From: JARRQB01 sp965368585
GTDB lineage: Bacteria; Pseudomonadota; Gammaproteobacteria; Chromatiales; Chromatiaceae
Reading direction: 5' to 3'
Assembly (NCBI GenBank): GCA_965368585.1
Contig: CBDUNM010000098.1
Location: 1 to 19,691 of the forward strand
DNA length: 19,691 nt
Of the stretch, positions 14,720 to 19,691 are shown piece by piece. The notes beneath the pieces were generated by a model that was not told the origin of the DNA, ran no database searches, and was given only the letters and a program-made list of their open reading frames with translations. Position 1 is the stretch's first letter; every line of letters starts with the position of its first letter. The translations under genes were made by a program, and so were the position numbers.

Positions 14720-14985
14720 TCGCTCTCTCCGAATCGTTCTGCGATCAAGGTTTCGAGCGCCTGCATTGCCTGCTCCTCGTCTTCGCCGTCAATCGTCAGT
14801 ATCAAATGGGTGCCTTTGCTGGCGGCCAGCATCATGACACCCATGATGCTCTTGCCGTTGACCTGTTGGGTATCGCGCCTGACCTCCACCGAGGCGGCAA
14901 AGCTGCTGGCGGTGCTGACGAGTTTGGCCGCCGCGCGGGCGTGCAAACCGAGTTTGTTGATGATGGTTACTTCGCGTTCGATCAT
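14716..14985 (-). CDS. ptsH: Phosphocarrier protein HPr
   Basis: The 89-residue small phosphocarrier relays phosphate from Enzyme I to IIA proteins. His15 lies in NKLGLHARAAAKLV, the histidine phosphorylation site. Ser46, in NGKSIMGVMMLAASKG, is the site that HPr kinase/phosphorylase modifies; since hprK is in the same operon, both phosphorylations are likely used. Length and motifs match the HPr/NPr family closely. The ATG overlaps the stop of the mannose-type IIA gene (ATGA) and the TGA overlaps the ptsI GTG, so the three genes are translationally linked. Whether to call it HPr or NPr is a matter of naming; there is only one in the window. Confidence 0.96.
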   Translation of the reverse strand: MIEREVTIINKLGLHARAAAKLVSTASSFAASVEVRRDTQQVNGKSIMGVMMLAASKGTHLILTIDGEDEEQAMQALETLIAERFGESE

Positions 14986-15404
14986 TCAGTCGATTCTCGT
15001 TCCGATAGTGCCTGTTGCCGTGTGTAGCTGGTGATGCCGCGTACCCCACCCTCGGCAGCCTTCTCGCACAGCAAATCCAGGTCCTCTTCCGGGTAGTTGT
15101 AGGTGCGTAACAGCATCGGCAGGTTGAGGCCGGTGACCACCGCTACGCGCCCCGTTTCAGCCAGGTGCGACGCGATGTTGCTCGGCGTGGCACCGTAGGC
15201 ATCGACGAATACCAGGACACCGGCCCCAGAATCCAGTGTCGCCAGGTATTCGGCGGCTTGACTGATCAACGGCCCCAGTCGTGCCCCGGCCGGTATCTCC
15301 AGGCACTTGGTCGCAATCGGGCAGGTGCCCATGATGCGCGTGACGGTGTGCAGCAAGGCCGATCCCACGCCGGGATGGGTGATCATCAGAATCCCGATGG
15401 TCAC
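14982..15404 (-). CDS. PTS mannose-family EIIA component, stand-alone
   Basis: A 140-residue soluble protein of the PTS EIIA-Man fold. It starts TIGILMITHPGVGSALL, with the likely phosphorylated His10, and has the conserved VFVDAYGATPSNIASHL segment near 66-82, then VTGLNLPMLLRTYNY. The start is GTG at 15404, which overlaps the rapZ TGA (GTGA); an in-frame ATG lies upstream but inside rapZ and the extra residues look non-coding. No EIIB, EIIC or EIID partner is present, and such stand-alone IIA-Man proteins in rpoN-type clusters of Proteobacteria are thought to be regulatory. It receives phosphate from the adjacent HPr. Target unknown. Confidence 0.92.
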   Translation of the reverse strand: MTIGILMITHPGVGSALLHTVTRIMGTCPIATKCLEIPAGARLGPLISQAAEYLATLDSGAGVLVFVDAYGATPSNIASHLAETGRVAVVTGLNLPMLLRTYNYPEEDLDLLCEKAAEGGVRGITSYTRQQALSERESTE

Positions 15405-16273
15405 GACAGCTCCCGATGAACGGTCAGGGCGTTGTGCCCGCGCGTCACCAAATGGTCGGCGATCAGCTCGGTCAGATAGACTGAGCGGTGTTGCCCCCCC
15501 GTGCAACCGATCGCAACCGTGAGGTAACTTCGGCCACCGGCTTTGAAACAGGGTATCCAGTCATCCAGGAAGCCGGCAATCTGCGTGAACATGCGACTGA
15601 CGCCCTCATCGGCTTTCAAGAACGCGGCTACCGGCTCGTCCCGGCCGGTGAGCGGACGTAAATCGGGGTGCCAATGGGGATTGGTCAGGCAGCGCACGTC
15701 GAACACGAAGTCGGCGTTGCGCGGTAGACCGTGTTTGAAACCGAACGATTCGATGAGAATGGAAAGTTCGTTCGCGCAGTGCTCAGCAACGCGGTCGTGC
15801 ACCACGGCGCGCAATTCATGCAAGGTGCTGCGCGTGGTGTCCAGGCGCAGGTCGGCATGACTGCGTAACGGCTCCAGCAACTCACGTTCCAGGCCGATCG
15901 CTTGTTCCAAGGAGCGGTCATCGGAGGTCAGCGGGTGGCGACGGCGGGTTTCACTGAAGCGCTGAATGAGTACATCGTTTTGCGCATCGAGAAACAGAAT
16001 TTCGCACGGAATACCGGCGGTTCGCAGACGTTTTACGATTGGAGGAACGCGTTGCAGATCGTTGGCTTGATTCCGCACGTCGACCCCGATAGCCGTTCTT
16101 GTGTAAACATCCGTCGTATCGTTGCGCAGTTCTTCGCCCAATGATTCGAGCAGCGATACGGGAAGATTGTCGATGCAGTAAAATCCAACGTCTTCCAGGG
16201 CGTTCAACGCAATGCTTTTGCCTGAGCCGGATAGTCCGGTGACTACGAGCAGTTTTTTTTGTTTGTCTGGCAT
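15401..16273 (-). CDS. rapZ: RNase adapter protein RapZ
   Basis: A 290-residue P-loop protein of the RapZ (YvcJ/YhbJ) family. In E. coli it binds glucosamine-6-phosphate and guides RNase E to the small RNA GlmZ, linking cell-wall precursor supply to glmS expression. Walker A is GLSGSGKS (13-20), followed by ALEDVGFYCIDNLP (25-38), ETRRRHPL (108-115), and the C-terminal GCTGGQHRSVYLTE (256-269), the RapZ-specific nucleotide/ligand region. I chose ATG 16273 (MPDKQKK) by family length; a start 14 codons earlier is possible. The gene lies 99 bases after hprK, the widest gap in the cluster, and overlaps the IIA-Man start by 4 bases. Whether GlmY/GlmZ exist in this organism cannot be seen here. Confidence 0.95.
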   Translation of the reverse strand: MPDKQKKLLVVTGLSGSGKSIALNALEDVGFYCIDNLPVSLLESLGEELRNDTTDVYTRTAIGVDVRNQANDLQRVPPIVKRLRTAGIPCEILFLDAQNDVLIQRFSETRRRHPLTSDDRSLEQAIGLERELLEPLRSHADLRLDTTRSTLHELRAVVHDRVAEHCANELSILIESFGFKHGLPRNADFVFDVRCLTNPHWHPDLRPLTGRDEPVAAFLKADEGVSRMFTQIAGFLDDWIPCFKAGGRSYLTVAIGCTGGQHRSVYLTELIADHLVTRGHNALTVHRELS

Positions 16274-16372
16274 TGTTCGAGCGCCGATTAGCGAAGAAAT
16301 GACTGTCAGCTGCAACTATAGCGGGAGTCAATCTAAAAAACGTGACTAGTTGGGGTTGCGGAATGAACCTTG

Positions 16373-17320
16373 CTACTGGGAGTTTGATTCCAGGGCGCGC
16401 TGCTGGCGGTTCGAAAACGCATCGACGGCATCGTAGCCGTCGCTTTTGAGCAGTTGGTTGCGTACCGCGCTCTCGACCAATATCGCCATGTTGCGGCCCG
16501 GCGCCACCGGTACGGTCACCCGCGGGATCGGCAATCCCAGGATCTCTTCCGTGCTGTCGGTCCCGGAAAGCCTGTCCATATGCGCGAGCTCATCGTCATC
16601 CATGCGTTTCAGATGCACGATAAACCGTAAAAATTTAGCGCGTTTTATGGAGCTGTCACCAAACATGGCGCGTATGTTCAGAATGCCCAAGCCGCGCACT
16701 TCCAGAAAATCACGCAGTAGCGGCGGACAGGTCCCGTTGATCGTGTCGGGTGCGATTCGCGCAAACTCCGGCGCGTCGTCGGCTATCAGGCGACTGCCGC
16801 GCGAAATGAGCTCCAGCGCCAATTCGCTCTTGCCGACTGCCGCGTCGCCGGTCAACAGTACGCCCATCCCCAGGACTTCCAGGAATACTCCATGCAGCAT
16901 GGCCTTGCGTGAGAGAAACAGCGAGCCGAAATACTGCAGATTATCCAGCACCTGAATATCCGGCAGCGGTGAGCCGAACAGGGCGACCTTTGCCCGCTGC
17001 GCCAAGGCGATGACTTCTGCTGGTGCGTCGACACCGTTGACCATGAACACGGCCACCGGCTGCGATTCGAAAATCCTTTCCAGCGCGTTTATGCGTTCAT
17101 CGGGGGGGAGTGCATCGAAATACGCGGACTCGGTTTTGCCGATGACTTGTACCCGGTTAGGATGGATGTAATTAAGCGGGCCGGCGATGACGCGGGATAC
17201 GTCTTCGTCGCCACGATCGATCAAGGTTCGATCGCGTCCTTCCTGCCCGGCCAACCAGGTTAAGGAGAGGCGGTCACGCAGGAAGTCGTACAGATCCTGG
17301 ACTTGGATCCGGTGGGGCAT
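16373..17320 (-). CDS. hprK: HPr kinase/phosphorylase
   Basis: Bifunctional enzyme that phosphorylates HPr on Ser46 with ATP (or pyrophosphate) and reverses it. The 315-residue product has an N-terminal MurF-like domain (1 to about 130), His143 in MLHGVFLEVLGMGVLLTG, Walker A GDAAVGKS (158-165), IADDAPEF (179-186), and the HprK signature FLEVRGLGILNIRAMFG with Glu207. All expected catalytic parts are present. Start ATG 17320 follows AGGAG by 12 bases, and this site folds with CTCCT into a small hairpin. The ptsN gene overlaps the first 47 bases of this gene in another frame, so translation is likely coupled. HprK next to ptsN is typical of many Proteobacteria, not of E. coli. Confidence 0.96.
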   Translation of the reverse strand: MPHRIQVQDLYDFLRDRLSLTWLAGQEGRDRTLIDRGDEDVSRVIAGPLNYIHPNRVQVIGKTESAYFDALPPDERINALERIFESQPVAVFMVNGVDAPAEVIALAQRAKVALFGSPLPDIQVLDNLQYFGSLFLSRKAMLHGVFLEVLGMGVLLTGDAAVGKSELALELISRGSRLIADDAPEFARIAPDTINGTCPPLLRDFLEVRGLGILNIRAMFGDSSIKRAKFLRFIVHLKRMDDDELAHMDRLSGTDSTEEILGLPIPRVTVPVAPGRNMAILVESAVRNQLLKSDGYDAVDAFSNRQQRALESNSQ

Positions 17321-17780
17321 CGTCAGGAGTTTCTCCTTTAAGCAACCGGGGGACGGCGGCGGAGTCGTTAGTTTCACGCAGCCGCTGACACAATGCGGCG
17401 TCGCTGAACTGACGCGCCAGTTGCGCGAGCAACTGCAGGTGCTCCTCGGTCGCCTCTTCCGGAACCAGCAGCGCAAAGGCGAGGTCGACGGACTGGTCAT
17501 CCATCGCATCGAATTCGACCGGTTTGGCCATTCGTAAAAATGCACCCCGCGGTACTTCTACTCCCGCCATGCGCGCGTGCGGTAGCGCGACGCCGCCCGA
17601 TAGTCCCGTGCTGCCGAGGCGTTCACGCTCGAGTAGGCGCTCGAATATCTGCTCGGTCGTCGGTTCTTCGGTGTCGCCGTCGGCCAACAGAAATGCGGCC
17701 TTTTCCAGCACACGTTTTTTGCTTGACGCATCGTCGTTAAGGCTGATGCGCGAGGGTAGGAGTAGATCTGCGGGGTGCAT
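17274..17780 (-). CDS. ptsN: PTS EIIA-Ntr regulatory protein
   Basis: The nitrogen-PTS IIA protein, a regulator phosphorylated on histidine by HPr/NPr. The 168-residue product has GSTGLSGGVALPHARMAGV (56-74) with the active-site His68, preceded by TTEQIFERLLERE. In other bacteria it affects potassium uptake, phosphate response and sigma-54-dependent genes. It is somewhat longer than common family members because the C-terminus (LKGETPDDAPPDPSPGSVRL) runs 47 bases into hprK; this Pro/Asp-rich tail looks unstructured. The start follows the hpf stop by 13 bases with only a weak Shine-Dalgarno (GAGCC). The product is cytoplasmic and sits between the hibernation factor and HPr kinase. Confidence 0.94.
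   Translation of the reverse strand: MHPADLLLPSRISLNDDASSKKRVLEKAAFLLADGDTEEPTTEQIFERLLERERLGSTGLSGGVALPHARMAGVEVPRGAFLRMAKPVEFDAMDDQSVDLAFALLVPEEATEEHLQLLAQLARQFSDAALCQRLRETNDSAAVPRLLKGETPDDAPPDPSPGSVRLPA
17325..17337 (-). promoter_or_regulatory. Hairpin sequestering the hprK Shine-Dalgarno
   Basis: On the minus strand AGGAG-AAA-CTCCT forms a 5-bp stem with a 3-base loop, ending 4 bases before the hprK ATG and lying inside the ptsN coding frame. The AGGAG is the only good ribosome-binding site for hprK. A ribosome finishing ptsN, 47 bases further on, would open the hairpin. The structure is seen; its function is inferred. Confidence 0.45.
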
Positions 17781-17793
17781 GATTTCAGGCTCG

Positions 17794-18120
17794 CTAGCTG
17801 GCGGGTGCCGCAGCTTTTACGCCGCCGTTGCCGCGGCGACTCTTGATTTTTTCTTTGTGCTTCAGCACCTGTCGGTCGAGTTTATCCACCAGGGAATCGA
17901 TCGCCGCGTACATGTCTTCGTGAGAGGATTCGGCGAAGACGTCAGCGCCACTGATGTGAACGTTGGCTTCAGCTTTCTTTTGTAGTTTTTCGATGCTCAA
18001 TACGACGTGCACGTTCGTGACATGGTCGAAATGCCGCTTCAGGCGGGAGAACTTCTCGTCCACGTAGTCACGCAGTGAGTCGGTTAGTTCAACATGATGA
18101 CCGGTCAGGCTTAGTTGCAT
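17794..18120 (-). CDS. hpf: Ribosome hibernation promoting factor, short form
   Basis: A 108-residue protein of the HPF/YfiA (S30AE) family, which binds the 30S subunit at the A and P sites and promotes 100S dimers or silences ribosomes in stationary phase. The N-terminal QLSLTGHHVELTDSLRDYVD (2-21), VHVVLSIEK and HEDMYAAIDSLVDKLDRQVLKHKEK follow the family's beta-alpha-beta-alpha order. Length shows the short form without the long-HPF C-terminal dimerisation domain; the tail GGVKAAAPAS is low complexity. AGGAGA stands before the ATG. It sits 22 bases after rpoN, the classic position (formerly yhbH, the sigma-54 modulation protein). Confidence 0.96.
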   Translation of the reverse strand: MQLSLTGHHVELTDSLRDYVDEKFSRLKRHFDHVTNVHVVLSIEKLQKKAEANVHISGADVFAESSHEDMYAAIDSLVDKLDRQVLKHKEKIKSRRGNGGVKAAAPAS

Positions 18121-18142
18121 GGTCTTCTCCTGTCAATCGCGC

Positions 18143-19618
18143 CTAAGCAAGGCGCTTGCGCTCATTCGACGGCGGAATCGCCATCGACTCCCGATACTTC
18201 GCTACCGTACGACGGGCCACATTGATTCCCTGGTCTGCCAAAATGGTCGCGATCTTATTGTCTGAAAGCGGTTTACCCGGCTTCTCTGCGGCCACGAGTT
18301 TTTTGATCAAGGCGCGGATCGCGGTTGCGGAAGCCTCCCCACCGCTCGCGGTGCTGACGTGGCTGGAGAAAAAGTACTTGAATTCGAGCGTGCCGCGCGG
18401 GGTGTGCATATATTTTTGCGTGGTCACCCGGGAAATCGTCGATTCATGCATTTCTAGCGCCTCAGCGATATCCCTCAAGACCAGCGGCTTCATCGCCTCC
18501 TCACCATATTCAAAGAAATTGCGCTGGATTTCAACGATTTTAGTCGCCACCTTCAACAGGGTGTCGTTACGGCTCTGCAGGCTTTTCAGAAACCAGCGGG
18601 CTTCCTGCAGGTGATTTTTCAGCGTCGTGTTGCCGGTGCTGTTGTCGGCGCGCCGAATCAGACTGGCGTAGTCGGGGTTAACCCGGATGCGCGGTGCGGA
18701 CTCGGGATTCAGCTCGACCATCCAGCGGTCGTTGCGTTTCGAAACAAAGACGTCCGGCTCCACGTAGGTCGGTTCCGCGGAGGCAATCGCGGTGCCCGGG
18801 CGGGGATTGAGCTGGCGGATCAGCCGGATGATCGCATTGACTTCCTCGCCGTCGATTTTCAGGCGGCGCCGAATCTGCTGCTCATCCTGACTGGCCAACA
18901 GGTCGAAGTGATCACGTATCAAGCCAATAGCGCTTTGCTTTAGAGAGATGTCGTTCGGCAGCTGTCGCAATTGGAGCAGTAGGCATTCCTGCAGATTGCG
19001 TGCGCCGACGCCTGGCGGGTCGAATGACTGGATGCGATGGAGAACGGCCTCGACCTCGGCCAGACCGATTTCCGGGTCGTCAATCGTCTCCACCAACTCC
19101 TCCAGAGGCGTCATCAGGTAGCCATCCTGATTCATATCGTCGATCAGCAAGGTCGCGATCGCGAAATCCTCTTCGCTGAAGCGCGACAGGTTGGTCTGCC
19201 ACAGCAGATGGTCCTGCAGGGTCTGGTCGCGCGATTGCTGGGTCAGAAAATCGGTATTGTCATCGCCGGAAGGGGCCGAGCTTGCCGGTACGGGGCTTTC
19301 GTAGAGCTCCTCCCAGGCGGTATCCACCGGGAGTTCGTCTGGCATGGCCTCGGATTTTACATCAATTTCGCGCTCGTTGTTGACGTCATTGGCCTGCTCA
19401 CTCGGCTCGATCTTCGCTGCTTCACCGTCGGCGCCGTTGCTGAGAGTTTCCCGTTGCGATGCCTCTTCTTCGGTCTCGAGCATGAGGTTCGAGTCCAGCG
19501 CTTCCTGAATTTCCTGTTTCAGGTCGAGCGTAGACAACTGCAACAAACGGATCGCCTGCTGCAATTGCGGGGTCATCGTGAGATGTTGGCCTAGGCGAAG
19601 CTGGAGGGTCGGCTTCAT
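18143..19618 (-). CDS. rpoN: RNA polymerase sigma-54 factor
   Basis: Alternative sigma factor recognising -24/-12 promoters and needing an AAA+ activator. The 491-residue product has region I, Gln/Leu-rich (LRLGQHLTMTPQLQQAIRLL, 8-27), an acidic region II (about 50-125, DE-rich and poorly conserved), the core-binding region, an HTH-containing part, and the RpoN box ARRTVAKYRE (468-477), which reads the -24 element. All regions are present in normal length. It is the first gene seen of the cluster; in relatives the lptA-lptB export genes lie just upstream, which here would fall outside the window. The 73 bases upstream (19619-19691) hold no gene; a TACAAT sequence on the minus strand could be a -10 element, but no good -35 is seen. 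Confidence 0.97.
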   Translation of the reverse strand: MKPTLQLRLGQHLTMTPQLQQAIRLLQLSTLDLKQEIQEALDSNLMLETEEEASQRETLSNGADGEAAKIEPSEQANDVNNEREIDVKSEAMPDELPVDTAWEELYESPVPASSAPSGDDNTDFLTQQSRDQTLQDHLLWQTNLSRFSEEDFAIATLLIDDMNQDGYLMTPLEELVETIDDPEIGLAEVEAVLHRIQSFDPPGVGARNLQECLLLQLRQLPNDISLKQSAIGLIRDHFDLLASQDEQQIRRRLKIDGEEVNAIIRLIRQLNPRPGTAIASAEPTYVEPDVFVSKRNDRWMVELNPESAPRIRVNPDYASLIRRADNSTGNTTLKNHLQEARWFLKSLQSRNDTLLKVATKIVEIQRNFFEYGEEAMKPLVLRDIAEALEMHESTISRVTTQKYMHTPRGTLEFKYFFSSHVSTASGGEASATAIRALIKKLVAAEKPGKPLSDNKIATILADQGINVARRTVAKYRESMAIPPSNERKRLA

Positions 19619-19691
19619 TGCATACTACGAGTTCAATTGGTACGTAAATTGTATGTTCTAGTTACTTGGCTTCATTCTAGCCGAAAACTGG

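Noticed and set aside
13958..15034. 358-residue plus-strand ORF opposite ptsI and ptsH
   Set aside because: It is antisense to two certain genes in a GC-rich genome, where long mirror frames are common; no domain recognised.
16274..16372. Internal promoter or terminator between hprK and rapZ
   Set aside because: A six-T run, TTGACT and TATAGT occur on the minus strand, but spacing is wrong for a sigma-70 promoter and no good stem precedes the T-run.

Overview
The window reads as chromosome from a GC-rich gammaproteobacterium that is not an enteric. Two gene blocks point this way. One is leuS-lptE-holA with a divergent ybeL-type zinc-ribbon gene, an arrangement known from gammaproteobacteria. 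The other is the long cluster rpoN-hpf-ptsN-hprK-rapZ-(IIA-Man)-HPr-EI, which keeps HPr kinase/phosphorylase and a mannose-type IIA protein that Escherichia coli lacks at this locus. No tRNA, rRNA, CRISPR array, intact insertion sequence or phage gene was seen.

Layout from left to right. A class IV aminotransferase of the D-amino acid type (+) faces a pyruvate kinase (-). After about 430 bases with no convincing gene come an arginine-rich exported protein and a membrane-anchored patatin-like lipase, both on the minus strand. The patatin gene is the last member of a tight minus-strand operon leuS-lptE-holA-patatin. Divergent from leuS is the zinc-ribbon protein (+). From about 10.8 to 13.0 kb lies a looser stretch: an exported glutaredoxin-like protein, a tiny membrane-protein ORF, a spermidine-synthase-like methyltransferase, and two gene remnants. 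One remnant is the last ~50 codons of a gamma-glutamyltransferase gene (+). The other is the last ~50 codons of a magnesium-transporter gene of the MgtE family (-).

From 12,989 to 19,618 the minus strand is one compact regulatory operon, transcribed right to left: sigma-54, hibernation factor, EIIA-Ntr, HPr kinase/phosphorylase, RapZ, a mannose-type IIA, HPr and Enzyme I. No sugar permease (EIIB/EIIC) is present, so this is most likely a regulatory phosphorelay from PEP via EI and HPr to the two IIA proteins, with HprK modifying HPr at Ser46. The last four genes are joined by 4-base start/stop overlaps. ptsN overlaps hprK by 47 bases, with a small hairpin covering the hprK ribosome-binding site.

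Most of the window is well-known housekeeping and regulatory DNA. I do not see a wholly new system. The points most worth a second look are the two 3'-end gene fossils, the hprK translation-initiation hairpin, the altered substrate signature of the aminotransferase, and the cysteine-rich membrane patatin coupled to the lptE-holA operon.
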